From NCBI GenBank assembly GCA_945861065.1, contig CAMASI010000004.1, forward strand, positions 32,371-96,370: 64,000 nt of DNA, given 5' to 3'. The stretch is from Klebsiella pneumoniae. Its GTDB lineage: Bacteria > Myxococcota_A > UBA796 > GCA-2862545. The notes beneath the pieces are model-generated. The model searched no databases and had not been told where the DNA came from. It saw only the letters and a program-made list of their open reading frames with translations. The position numbers and the translations under genes are program-made. Shown piece by piece: positions 38,020 to 47,500 of the stretch (positions within the stretch are counted from its first letter, which is position 1; each line of letters begins with the position of its first letter).

Positions 38020-39277
38020 CCTTGAAGAGCTGATCGAGACGCTTCGGACCGAGAAGAACATCCCTCGCGACGTTGTCGTGGAGATCATCGAGAGCGCCAT
38101 GGTGGCCGCAGCCCGCAAACGCTACGGCATGACCCGCGACATCGAGTCCGAGTACAACGAAGGCCTCGGCGAGGTGGAATTGTACCAATTCCAGACCGTC
38201 GTCGAAGAGGTTGAAGACTCCGATCTGGAACTCACCCTCGACCAGGGCCGGGAGCTGGACGCGGAATGTCAGATTGGCGACTCGTTGGGTCAAAAGATGG
38301 ACATTCTCGGGCTGGGTCGCATCGCGGCCCAGACTGCAAAGCAGGTCATCATCCAGCGCATTCGGGACGCGGAACGCGAACTCACGTTCAACGAGTTCAA
38401 GGACCGCAAGGGCGAGCTCATCACGGGCATCGTTCGCCGCTTTGAGAAGGGCAACATCATCGTGGACCTCAACCGTGCGGAGGCGATTCTCCCTCGCCGC
38501 GAACAGGTTGCCACCGAAACGTGGCGCCCCGGTGATCGGGTGCAGGCGTACGTGCTCGACATCACGCGGGCGACTCGCCAGCCACAGGTTGTGCTGTCGC
38601 GGACCCATCCCGGTCTGTTGATGAAGCTGTTTGAGGTAGAGGTGCCGGAGATCTACGAGGGCGTAGTTCGCATCGAGGCCTGCGCTCGCGAACCCGGCCA
38701 CCGCGCGAAAATCGCCGTGTCCTCCTCGGACGCCGACGTGGACCCGGTGGGCGCCTGTGTCGGCTTGAAGGGCTCCCGCGTGCAGGCCGTTGTGGCCGAG
38801 TTGCGTGGCGAAGCCATCGACATCATCCCATGGCACCCGGATCCGGCGCGGTTCATCGTGTACGCGATTGCTCCGGCCCATGTGTCACGCGTGTACATTG
38901 ATGAGACGTCTCATACCGTTGAGCTCATTGTTCCCGACGACCAACTCGCGAAGGCCATCGGGCGACGCGGGCAAAATGTCCGCTTGGCGGCTCAGCTGTC
39001 TGGGTGGCGCGTGGACATCTACTCGGAGACTCGCCACGGCGAACGTCTGGACGTCACGCGTGTCGAACTTCGGCGGATCAGCGGAATGGACGAGGAGACG
39101 GTTGCCCTGCTCGTCCGCGCTGGATTCCAGTCTGCGCAGGAGATCGCGGACGCGGAAGTCGACGAGGTTGCGGAGTTGACGGGATTGCCCGTGGAACGTG
39201 CCACCGTCATCATGGCCGCGGCCGACGAGTTGGTCGGTGCCATGATCATGGAGGAAGCCGAGCGTCGGAAGGGGTGA
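38009..39277 (+). CDS. nusA: transcription termination/antitermination protein NusA
   Basis: 422 residues: N-terminal RNA polymerase-binding domain (ISDLEELIETLRTEKNIPRDVVVEIIESAMVAAARKRYG), S1 domain (GIVRRFEKGNIIVDLNRAEAILPRREQV), KH1 (PVGACVGLKGSRVQAVVAEL) and KH2 (DDQLAKAIGRRGQNVRLAAQLSGWRVDI). After KH2 there is one helix-hairpin-helix-like acidic region (ISGMDEETVALLVRAGF), shorter than the two repeats of enterobacterial NusA. Stop is followed four bases later by ylxR. Confidence 0.97.
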   Translation: MISDLEELIETLRTEKNIPRDVVVEIIESAMVAAARKRYGMTRDIESEYNEGLGEVELYQFQTVVEEVEDSDLELTLDQGRELDAECQIGDSLGQKMDILGLGRIAAQTAKQVIIQRIRDAERELTFNEFKDRKGELITGIVRRFEKGNIIVDLNRAEAILPRREQVATETWRPGDRVQAYVLDITRATRQPQVVLSRTHPGLLMKLFEVEVPEIYEGVVRIEACAREPGHRAKIAVSSSDADVDPVGACVGLKGSRVQAVVAELRGEAIDIIPWHPDPARFIVYAIAPAHVSRVYIDETSHTVELIVPDDQLAKAIGRRGQNVRLAAQLSGWRVDIYSETRHGERLDVTRVELRRISGMDEETVALLVRAGFQSAQEIADAEVDEVAELTGLPVERATVIMAAADELVGAMIMEEAERRKG

Positions 39278-39280
39278 TCT

Positions 39281-39835
39281 GTGGCAACACACCCTCGGCG
39301 CACCTGCGTCGCGTGTCGCGAAGGCGCCGCGAAGGACGATCTCGTGCGCCTTGTGCGCGGGCCTGAAGGCCAGATCGTAGCGGAATTGTCCGGACGATTG
39401 CCTGGCCGGGGCGCCTGGTTGCATTTGCGAGGCGCGTGCGTGGCAAAAGGCGCGGCGCCGTTGGCTCGAGCGTTGGAAGTTCCGTCTGTGCCGGATCTCC
39501 GCGGGCTCGTTCGTGCCGAGGTGTTGGCCGCGGCGCGCGACGGTTTGTCCTTCGCTGCGGCGGCGGGCGTATTGGTCGGTGGGGCCGTAGTGCTCCAAAC
39601 AGCCGTTCGAGAGGGGAGAATCGTGGCGTTCGTGATTGCGAGTGACGCGGCTGAACGGTCGATCGAGGATGCGGTGCGACACGCGCCAGGGTGCGTTGTC
39701 GTGGACCTTGGGCTGGATCGGGAGGCGCTCGGCACACGGATTGGCCGGGGTCCGCGGGCCGTGTTGGGTGTCGTTTCTTCGCGATCCTCCTCGCACCTGA
39801 TTCGCCAGTTGCGCCGCCTCGCTGACCTGCGTTAG
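39281..39835 (+). CDS. ylxR: YlxR (DUF448) domain fused to L7Ae-like domain
   Basis: 184 residues from GTG 39281. Residues 1-75 are YlxR: RRTCVACREGAAKDDLVRLVRGPEG and LPGRGAWLHLRGACVAKGA, an RNA-binding nucleoid or RNase P-linked protein family. Residues 90-175 look like an L7Ae/YlxQ kink-turn-binding domain (GVLVGGAVVLQTAVREGRIVAFVIASDAAE). In Firmicutes these are two neighbouring genes; here they are one. Lies at the canonical place between nusA and infB. Confidence 0.88.
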   Translation: MATHPRRTCVACREGAAKDDLVRLVRGPEGQIVAELSGRLPGRGAWLHLRGACVAKGAAPLARALEVPSVPDLRGLVRAEVLAAARDGLSFAAAAGVLVGGAVVLQTAVREGRIVAFVIASDAAERSIEDAVRHAPGCVVVDLGLDREALGTRIGRGPRAVLGVVSSRSSSHLIRQLRRLADLR

Positions 39836-39964
39836 CCGCGGCCTCTACGAGGCGCCGGGCGGCCTTCACGGCGTGACCGCGCCGCGAAATGGGTCGTTAC
39901 CCGGCGGATCGGACCCACCGAGACTCGTTGATGCGCAGCTCATGGCGCTGGTGTGAAGGACTGT

Positions 39965-42589
39965 ATGGCTAAGGACTTCCTCGAGCGCTTCAAGCAACCG
40001 ACGACGGGCAACCAGCCGCCGCGGCCCCAACCCCGTCGGGATGAGCCCGCTCGTCCTGCGGTGGACACGAGTGCCACGCAACGTGTGCCGGGCGGCGTCG
40101 TCCGCCGGCGCCCTCCGATCGAGATCCCGGTTGAACCGGTATCGACCGTGATCCGTCGCCGTCCGCCGGTCGACGTGGTTGCGGAAGGCCGCGCGGGCGC
40201 TGTCGAAACGCCACGGGGACCGTTGCGCGCGCCACCTGTAGAGGTTGTCGCCGACCTGCCGCCAGTGGCGCCAACGGTCAGCGTTGCGCCGAAGGCGCCC
40301 GTGGAGCCCGTCGCCGAGGCGGCCCCAACGCTCGAGGGCACGCAAGTGCGTGTCGAAGCCGAGGCTGAGCGTCGGCCGGAGCCTGCCTCGACCGGCGCCG
40401 CTGAGCCTGTTCGCGTGGCGCACGTGGCGAACGTGGCCGAGGCCGTTGTCGCCCCAGCCTTAGCACCGCCGCCCGTGCACGCCCCGCACGCTGCAGCTCC
40501 CGAGTTGGCCAGGCCAGGAGGGCGCGAGCCGCTCCTGCCGATCCCTCCTGGGGGCGGCTTGTACGCAGGGCTTGGACGTGCCGTCGTCCGCCTGCCTCCC
40601 GGCTACGATCCGACCACGCATACGATGGCGCGTCCGCCCGACCCCGCACGTGCGCGTCGGCGCGTCGAAACCACGGCAACGGCCTACGCCCCGCCCGGTG
40701 AGCGAGGTCGTCCGCGTCGCGGTGGCCGCGGAAATGATGCCGAAGCGGCGATTCTCGCCCGTGCGAAAGCGATGCGAGGTCGGCGCAAGCCCGGTGCGGG
40801 TGCGGGCCCCAAGGTCATTACGGGTCCAAAGGCCAGCAAGCGCAAGATTCGTGTCGACAACGTGATCAGCGTCGGTCAGCTAGCCCACGAATTGGGAATC
40901 AAAGCACCGCTCATCATTCGACAAATGATGGACTTGGGACGCATGGTCGGCATCAACGAGATGCTCGACCTCGAAACGGCGGCCATCGTCGCAGCGGAAT
41001 TTGAGTACGAGGTCGAGAACGTCGGCTTCCAGGAAACCGAGTACCTCCAACACATCAAGGGTGAGGCTGAGGCGGTGTCGCAACAGCGCCGGCCGCCCGT
41101 CGTCACGATCATGGGGCACGTGGACCACGGCAAGACCACGCTGTTGGATGCGATTCGCGAAGCGCGTGTCGCGGCCGGTGAGGCGGGTGGAATCACGCAG
41201 CACATCGGCGCGTACCAAGTACAAATCAACGGCCAACCGATCACGTTCCTCGACACGCCAGGTCACGAGGCGTTCAGTTCGATGCGGGCCCGCGGCGCAA
41301 GCATCACCGACGTAGTCGTCTTGGTTGTGGCAGCCGACGATGGTGTTCAGCCGCAAACGGTTGAGGCTATCGCGCACGCCAAGGCCGCAGGCGTGCCCAT
41401 CATCGTGGCCATCAACAAGATGGACAAACCGGGCGTCAACGCCGACGCCATCAAACAACGCATGGCGGAACACGAGCTCACGCCAGAAGAATGGGGCGGC
41501 GACACGATGTTCGTGCCTGTGTCGGCGTTGAAGAAGCAGGGCATCGAGCACCTCCTTGAGTCGATCCTCCTTCAGGCGGAGGTGCTTGAACTTGAGGCAA
41601 ATCCAGATCGCCATGCCGAGGGCACGGTGATCGAGGCGAAAATGGAGCGTGGCCGCGGCCCCGTCGCCACCGTGTTGGTCCGCAAGGGTACGCTCAAGCG
41701 CGGCGATCATGTGGTGCTAGGCACCGCCTTTGGCCGTGTACGCGCGATGGTGAACCACGTGGGCACGGCGTTGGACGTGGCTGGCCCCAGCACGCCGGTG
41801 GAGCTGTTCGGCTTGTCTGAGTTGCCTGAAGTGGGCGACATCATGTCGGTCGTCGCGAACGAAAAGAATGGTCGCACGTTGGCGGAGCATCGGGCGGTGG
41901 CCAAACGCAATGCCACAATGGCGCAACACAGGCGCCGAACGGCCGAAGATTTGTTTGCGAAGGCAACCGAAGAGGCGAGAAAGACGCAGTTCATCGTGCT
42001 CAAGGCCGATGTCGGCGGCACGCTGCAGGCCATCCGGTCGAGTCTCGAAAAGATCACCGTCGATGGAACAGAAATCCGCATGTTGCACTCAGGGGTGGGA
42101 GACATCTCGGAGTCCGACGTCAACCTCGCCGCGACCAACGGTGCGCTCCTCTTGGGTTTCAACGTGGCACTCGATGCGCGCGCGCGGCAGTCTGCGTCAG
42201 AACAAGGCGTAGAGCCGGAGTTGCACGACGTGATTTACGCTCTCCTTGACCGGGTCGAGCGCAGACTCAAGGGTCTGCTCGAACCGACATGGGAATTGGT
42301 ACGGCAGGGAAGCGTCGAAATTCGCGTGTTGTTCAAGATCGGCAAGGTGGGCCTCATCGCCGGTTGCTACGTTACCGACGGGAAGGTGGCGCGGAGCCAC
42401 GTCGTTCGTGTGATGCGCGAAGGCAAGCAGCTGTGGGAGGGCCGTCTCAGCTCGCTCAAGCGGTTCAAGGAAGACGTGCGAGAAGTCACCGCTGGCTTTG
42501 AGTGCGGCGTGGGCCTCGATGGCTTCAAGGAACTCGCCGAGGGCGACGTGCTCGAGACCTACGCTCGCGAGCAAGTTGAGGTCAACTGA
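39965..42589 (+). CDS. infB: translation initiation factor IF-2
   Basis: 874 residues from ATG 39965, four bases after AAGGA. The first 280 residues are Pro/Ala/Val-rich and low-complexity, then the IF-2 N-terminal helix domain ([28 protein letters not shown]). GTPase motifs: [15 protein letters not shown] at about residue 383, [15 protein letters not shown], and NKMDKPG. C-terminal domains end [39 protein letters not shown]. It places initiator tRNA on the ribosome. There are 129 bases without a gene before it. Confidence 0.98.
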   Translation: MAKDFLERFKQPTTGNQPPRPQPRRDEPARPAVDTSATQRVPGGVVRRRPPIEIPVEPVSTVIRRRPPVDVVAEGRAGAVETPRGPLRAPPVEVVADLPPVAPTVSVAPKAPVEPVAEAAPTLEGTQVRVEAEAERRPEPASTGAAEPVRVAHVANVAEAVVAPALAPPPVHAPHAAAPELARPGGREPLLPIPPGGGLYAGLGRAVVRLPPGYDPTTHTMARPPDPARARRRVETTATAYAPPGERGRPRRGGRGNDAEAAILARAKAMRGRRKPGAGAGPKVITGPKASKRKIRVDNVISVGQLAHELGIKAPLIIRQMMDLGRMVGINEMLDLETAAIVAAEFEYEVENVGFQETEYLQHIKGEAEAVSQQRRPPVVTIMGHVDHGKTTLLDAIREARVAAGEAGGITQHIGAYQVQINGQPITFLDTPGHEAFSSMRARGASITDVVVLVVAADDGVQPQTVEAIAHAKAAGVPIIVAINKMDKPGVNADAIKQRMAEHELTPEEWGGDTMFVPVSALKKQGIEHLLESILLQAEVLELEANPDRHAEGTVIEAKMERGRGPVATVLVRKGTLKRGDHVVLGTAFGRVRAMVNHVGTALDVAGPSTPVELFGLSELPEVGDIMSVVANEKNGRTLAEHRAVAKRNATMAQHRRRTAEDLFAKATEEARKTQFIVLKADVGGTLQAIRSSLEKITVDGTEIRMLHSGVGDISESDVNLAATNGALLLGFNVALDARARQSASEQGVEPELHDVIYALLDRVERRLKGLLEPTWELVRQGSVEIRVLFKIGKVGLIAGCYVTDGKVARSHVVRVMREGKQLWEGRLSSLKRFKEDVREVTAGFECGVGLDGFKELAEGDVLETYAREQVEVN

Positions 42590-42600
42590 CGTCAGCAGAA

Positions 42601-42927
42601 TTGGAACGCATCTTCTTGGGCGTGTTGCGAGCCGTGCTGGTCATTCCTGGCGCGCGTTCGTTGAAAGACCGGCGCCAGGTTGTGAACTCTGTCCGCGATC
42701 GACTCCAGCATCGGTTTTCCGTCTCCGTGCACGTGGTTGGGCAGTCTGAGGTGCATGACCGGCAGGTCCTTGTCGTGACAACGGGCGGCTCGGAGCCCAG
42801 TGAGTTGAGGTCGGTACTGGACAAGGTGGAAGCGTTCTTGGCGGTCGCGCCGGCTGCGCTTCTTTCAGACTGTGTGATCGATGTCTTCCGGTGGCACCCG
42901 GGTGGGGCTATGGATCTCCATGGCTGA
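42601..42927 (+). CDS. DUF503 (YlxP-like) protein
   Basis: 108 residues from TTG 42601. GVLRAVLVIPGARSLKDRRQVVNSVRDRLQHRFSVSVHVVGQSEVHDRQVLVVTTGG is the DUF503 pattern, a small ferredoxin-like fold that usually sits between infB and rbfA. Here rbfA and truB do not follow; instead a SPOR-like gene overlaps the 3' end by 8 bases. Function unknown; the family is tied to ribosome or translation operons. Confidence 0.88.
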   Translation: MERIFLGVLRAVLVIPGARSLKDRRQVVNSVRDRLQHRFSVSVHVVGQSEVHDRQVLVVTTGGSEPSELRSVLDKVEAFLAVAPAALLSDCVIDVFRWHPGGAMDLHG

Positions 42928-43576
42928 ACCCCTTCGGCGCGCGTGGCGTGATGTTCGGTTGACGCCGGGTCATCTGGTCGCCCTCGCAGTGGGCGCCGTG
43001 GTGTGGGGTGGCGCCGCTTTTTCAGTTGGCTACCGTGCGGGCCACGCGGACGTCACGTTCGCGCCAAGTCGCGCGTCGTTGACCGACGACGCTGCTGGGC
43101 ACGACCTTGTGGACCTCCTGGCACGGGTAGAAGCGGGCGCAAACCCCGATGGCGGGGCGAGTCAGTTGACCTTTCCTGGCGCCTTGCGTGGCTCGGCGCC
43201 GCCGGACATGGGGCCGCTCGCGCCGCCCCTGCAGGTACAGACCGAGACGCTGATCGCGAACCCATCTGAGCCAGTTTCCGCGGACCCGGCGCCCACCACG
43301 CGCTTCGTGGTCGAAGCCGGCAGGTACGGCGCGGCTCCGGCGGCGGTCGCACTTCGTGATCAGCTGCGCGCCGCGGATCTCGCTGCGGTGGCCACATTGG
43401 AGTTGGTGGGCGGCGAACGAACTTGGGTCGTGTTGGTTCCCGGCGGTGCCGACGAAGCTGCGGCCAAGGTTGTTGCGCTTGCGGTCGAGGCCGCCGTCGT
43501 TGGCGCGGACGTCGAATATGCCGAGCCGGTGGTGGTGGACCTGGCGCCTGACGGGGTGCGGCTGCCTTTTCCGTGA
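42920..43576 (+). CDS. single-pass membrane protein with SPOR-like C-terminal domain
   Basis: 218 residues from ATG 42920, overlapping the DUF503 stop. One membrane helix (LVALAVGAVVWGGAAFSVGY, about residues 18-37), a Pro/Ala-rich linker, then a C-terminal domain of about 75 residues (TRFVVEAGRYGAAPAAVALRDQLRAADLAAVATLELVGGERTWVVLVPGG) with the beta-alpha-beta repeat of SPOR domains that bind denuded peptidoglycan at division sites. Periplasmic by topology. The SPOR call is by pattern. Confidence 0.65.
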   Translation: MAEPLRRAWRDVRLTPGHLVALAVGAVVWGGAAFSVGYRAGHADVTFAPSRASLTDDAAGHDLVDLLARVEAGANPDGGASQLTFPGALRGSAPPDMGPLAPPLQVQTETLIANPSEPVSADPAPTTRFVVEAGRYGAAPAAVALRDQLRAADLAAVATLELVGGERTWVVLVPGGADEAAAKVVALAVEAAVVGADVEYAEPVVVDLAPDGVRLPFP

Positions 43577-43602
43577 CGGTTGACGTAAATCTCACACAAA
43601 CC

Positions 43603-43631
43603 TTGACATGTCGTTGACGTTGGCACACACT
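43603..43631 (+). promoter_or_regulatory. candidate promoter (TTGACA-17-CACACT)
   Basis: A perfect TTGACA at 43603-43608 lies 17 bases before CACACT (3 of 6 matches to the -10 consensus). It precedes the small membrane protein at 43661 and follows the last gene of the nus operon, where a new transcription unit would be expected. Confidence 0.35.
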
Positions 43632-43660
43632 CTTTTCAGCGGGAACGCTGGGAGGTGCCC

Positions 43661-43942
43661 ATGTCGCAATCTGAGGTCGACCGGATTGAGCTGCTGCTCG
43701 AAAGAGAGGCTCGGAGGACGTTGGTTGGGCGCGTGGTGCTGCTCAGCGCGGTGCTGTTCTTGCTGGGTGCCAACCTGTGGGCGAACGTCGCGAGCCGCAA
43801 CACGGTCGTGACGAACATCGACCAGGCGCGGCTCGATCAGGCGGCGCTGCAGGAACTGCGGGAGACGGACCTGGCCCGAATTCAAGCTCGGCTCGACCGA
43901 ATTGAGACGGACCTCGGCGCGCAGGCAGTTGCCGCCCGCTGA
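43661..43942 (+). CDS. small membrane protein with coiled coil
   Basis: 93 residues from ATG 43661, five bases after GGGAGG. Layout: charged helix (SQSEVDRIELLLEREARRTLVG), membrane helix (RVVLLSAVLFLLGANLWANV), then a heptad-rich helix (DQARLDQAALQELRETDLARIQARLDRIETDLGAQ). No family is recognised. It is preceded by its own candidate promoter and followed by a 7-bp hairpin at 43964-43980 without a T run. Confidence 0.65.
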   Translation: MSQSEVDRIELLLEREARRTLVGRVVLLSAVLFLLGANLWANVASRNTVVTNIDQARLDQAALQELRETDLARIQARLDRIETDLGAQAVAAR

Positions 43943-44029
43943 AGAAGGCCAAAAGTGGCGAGCACCGCGGAAACCGTGGTACCGTAGGTTCTGCATCCAG
44001 CGGGGCCCGAATGGGCATCAGGGGGAATC

Positions 44030-44509
44030 ATGGTTGCCAGTCTCGCACTTATTCTGTCGAATGCACTCGCCGTGGACTTGGAGTTCCCGCGGTCGACCTC
44101 CAAGATTAGCGATACGTTATCGCCGCCTAGGAACTTGGGCGCTGGCGGCGGCGGCGTGTTGTTCGTCAAGGGCAACTGGGTCGGCGACAAGTTCACCGGC
44201 ACCGGCGTTGGCTCCATTTCCACAGCCGACCTCGACTTCGAGATGTCGGACCTCACCAACGGCGCCTGTTTTGTCGGCGTCTTGAACTTTGATGTGGAGA
44301 TCAACGGGGTGGTCGTAGGATCCTACAACTACACTGGTGGCGGTGGCATCGGCACGTTCCCAGTGTCGGTGTCTTATGCGTTTGCCCCCATCGCAGGTGG
44401 CGGCCCGACGTTTGACGGCTACCGCGTTCGCATCATCGCTCGCGAGACGGTGTGCCCCGGCGGCGGTAGCTACAACTACTTCCCAGGCGGGTTGATGTCC
44501 TTGAACTAA
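44030..44509 (+). CDS. small exported protein, unknown
   Basis: 159 residues; signal peptide MVASLALILSNALAVDLEF with cleavage after ALA. The mature protein is Gly-rich and strand-rich (GTGVGSISTADLDFEMSDLTNGACFVGVLNFDVEINGVVVGSYNYTGGGG) with two Cys. A purine-rich GGGGGAATC precedes the ATG. No family is recognised; a periplasmic or surface location is likely. Confidence 0.6.
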   Translation: MVASLALILSNALAVDLEFPRSTSKISDTLSPPRNLGAGGGGVLFVKGNWVGDKFTGTGVGSISTADLDFEMSDLTNGACFVGVLNFDVEINGVVVGSYNYTGGGGIGTFPVSVSYAFAPIAGGGPTFDGYRVRIIARETVCPGGGSYNYFPGGLMSLN

Positions 44510-44570
44510 GCCAAGGGCGTGCTGGTGGCGATCGCGCTTCCAGCCGCCGCTTCTGCGATACATTGCCGCT

Positions 44571-47500
44571 ATGTGGCTCCACCTTTCGGCGATGGCATTC
44601 TCGGCGCCCGCGTTTGACGTTTCACGCGGCGTCGTTGACGTGCCGTTCCAGTTGAGCATCACGCCAACCGAGGGCGGCACCGTTCTAGCGAGTTTTGACG
44701 GGAGCAACCCGGCAACGCTGTTGTTGGGACCGATCCTGATCGATCGCACTGTGGTGGTCCGGGCGATCGAACAGCTCCCCGGCGGTGCCTTCTCCGTCAT
44801 CGAGACGCACACGTATGTGTTCGTTGAGGACGTACTCGACAGCGCTGTCATGGACGCGAACATCATATCTGACCCGGTGTCGCGGGCGACGATCGATGCG
44901 TCCCTGCGGGCCTTGCCGATTGTTTCCGTGGTTGCCCCGGGCGGCCTCGACCTGACAGAGGAAGGGGGGTCCGCCGAGTGGATTGACCCGAACGAAGACG
45001 ATTCAGGCGTCAATTGTGGCGTGCATACCGTAGGGGGAACGAGTTGGGCGTATCCCAAGAACAGCATTCGTCTGTCCTTTCGATCCGAATACGGCGCGTC
45101 GCATTGGCAATATGACGTATACGGGCCAGACGCGGTCGGCGTTCCAGCGACCGAATCGTTTGACGCCCTCACATTGAGGTCCGGAAACCACGACACCATC
45201 AATTATCTTGGGGCGCAGGGTCAACACCTTCGCAATTTGTGGATTGATACGACGCAGCTGGAAATGGGCCACGTGATGCCTCATGGCCGTTTCGTACACG
45301 TATTGCTCAACGGTGTTTACCACGGCGTTTACCACATGCGGGAACGGTTCGCGAACGGGTTTCTCGAGTCGTACTGGGGAGGCGAGGAGGAGGACTACGA
45401 GGTGTGGACGGGGTCCGTTGTCGAGGACGGAACAGGCGCGGCTTGGTTGGCAGCACAAGCAGCTGCCACCGACTGGGCGCAGTTTTCCGAGTGGGTAGAG
45501 GTCGATCAATACCTCGACTATATGGTGATGATGTTTTTTGCGGGCAATTCCTGGGACTGGTATTCGTGGCACAATTGGATGGGAGGTGGCCCGACCGACA
45601 AGGAGGATCGTGGGGGGTTCACGTTTCATGAAAACGATTGCGATATCTGCCTCTACTACGCCGTGACAACCGATGTGACGTATCTCGGAGGACCCGCCGA
45701 CGTATTCTTCACGCTGCTGGCGACGGCGGACCCGGATTTTGAGGTCGCCTTTCGCGACGCCATTCACCGCAACTTGGAGGCGGGCGGGCCGCTGGAGGGC
45801 GCAATTGCGACTGAGCGCTATCAACGGCTGTCTGACTCGGTGTACGACGCTATCCTCGCCGAATCTGCCAGGTGGGGCCTCGGTTGGTGGGAGCGCGAAG
45901 GAGAGTGGGTTCCCGAACGCGATCGTTTGCTAAATGAATGGTTTCCGTTTCGCGCGCGGGAGGTGCTAAAACAATTTAGGAACAATGGGTGGTATCCAAT
46001 CGAGGCGCCGGTGGTCGACGTCGACGGCGGCGTCGTCGCCATGGGTACGGTGGTCACGGTGACAGGCCCGGCGGGTGCGGAGTTGTGGTGGACGGCGGAC
46101 GGTTCGGACCCGCGCGCGCCAGGAGGGGCACCGGGTGCGACGGCCCTGCTCGAAGTTGCGGGAACGATCACGTGGACGGTCGAGCGCTCCGTGGACCTTT
46201 CGGCGAGAATCCGGGTGGGCGACGAATGGGGCCCAGTCCACCACGAGTTTTATGAAGTGGCGGGCGTGGCGGACATCGTCGTCAACGAGTGGAATGCCGT
46301 CGAGCCCACCAAGGTCGTGTCCGAGGGCGATGATGCATTGGGCTCTTTGCCGGGCAACGGTGGAGACTGGATCGAATTGGTGGTGGTCGGCGACGTCGTG
46401 GACCTGAGGGGCTGGCGGCTCCAGATGCAGGACTGGCGTGGTCCGGCGGGCACAATCCAGTTCACGGAAGACCTGCTCCTTTCAGCGTTGCCTGCGGGAA
46501 CGCTGCTGACGATTTCGGAGGACCTTCCAGAGGATGCGGCGTTCGACCCAACGAACGGGGATTGGCGATTCCACCTCCGGGCCTCCGCGGAGGGCTCGGG
46601 CCTGTACGTCGTGGCCGATGATTTCGACGTCACGCCTACGGGCTGGACTGTCACGGTTCGCGACGCGGACGGATTGGTTCGTATGGGGCCCGTAGGTGAG
46701 GGTGTTGAGCCTCGGGACGGTATTGGAACCGAGGAGACCGGTTGTCTGAAAGCCACGCCGACTGGCGCGGTGACCCGCTGGACCGAATCATACGCCGCTT
46801 GTGATCACTCCACCTACGGCTCGGCCAACGTGTGGGATGGAGGCGGCCAGGATCTCGTTGCCCTAAGGGCGGAGCCATGGTCGCCGGAGGACTCAGGCGA
46901 CGGCGCCACGGAGGTCGAGACGGAACCGGAGGAACCCAGCACGACAACGCCCACGTTTCCGTCAACGACCACCGAAACGGGAGCCGAGCGCGCCGAGCCT
47001 GACGGTCCTGGGGCGGGTTGTGGCTGCACGACGGGCCCGCGGTTGGGGGCGGGTTGGGTCCTGTTGGCGCTGTTCTGGCGCCGCCGTCGGTTGTTGTGGG
47101 CTTCGACCGTCGCGGCGTGTGCGACGGAACCGGAGGGGGGGCCACCGATTCCCCCAGACTCAGAGGACTCCGATGTGCACACGACCCCCGTCGTGCCGCC
47201 GTCGACCCCAACAGTTCCGCCTTCCACCCCAACGACCGCGTGTTTTGAGGATGCCGATCGGGATGGGTGGGGAAATGGGTCGGTGCCACGGCCTTGTTTC
47301 GGGGCGGCTGTGCTGACGGCCGGTGACTGCGATGACACCGATGCGGACGTCGCTCCCGGCGCGATCGAGACCTGCGATGGCCGCGACACAGACTGCGATT
47401 CTCTGATTGACGAGGTTGGGGAGGTCGTAGACGGGTTGCCCTTTTTCACCGACGCCGATGGGGACGGCTTCGGCACGTCAGAGCTCATCCATGCGTGCGC

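Noticed and set aside
43964..43980. Hairpin ACCGCGG-AAA-CCGTGGT as an intrinsic terminator
   Set aside because: Seven base pairs with one G-T pair and no T tract; too weak to call a terminator on its own.
44117..45202. 361-codon minus-strand open frame opposite the CotH gene
   Set aside because: Spans two real plus-strand genes with signal peptides and domain matches; the minus product is Ser/Thr/Arg-rich shadow sequence.
47080..47125. Simple frameshift explanation for the CotH-lipoprotein fusion
   Set aside because: Neither alternative frame contains a stop codon between about 47020 and 47245, so a single-base error would not restore an end to the first gene.
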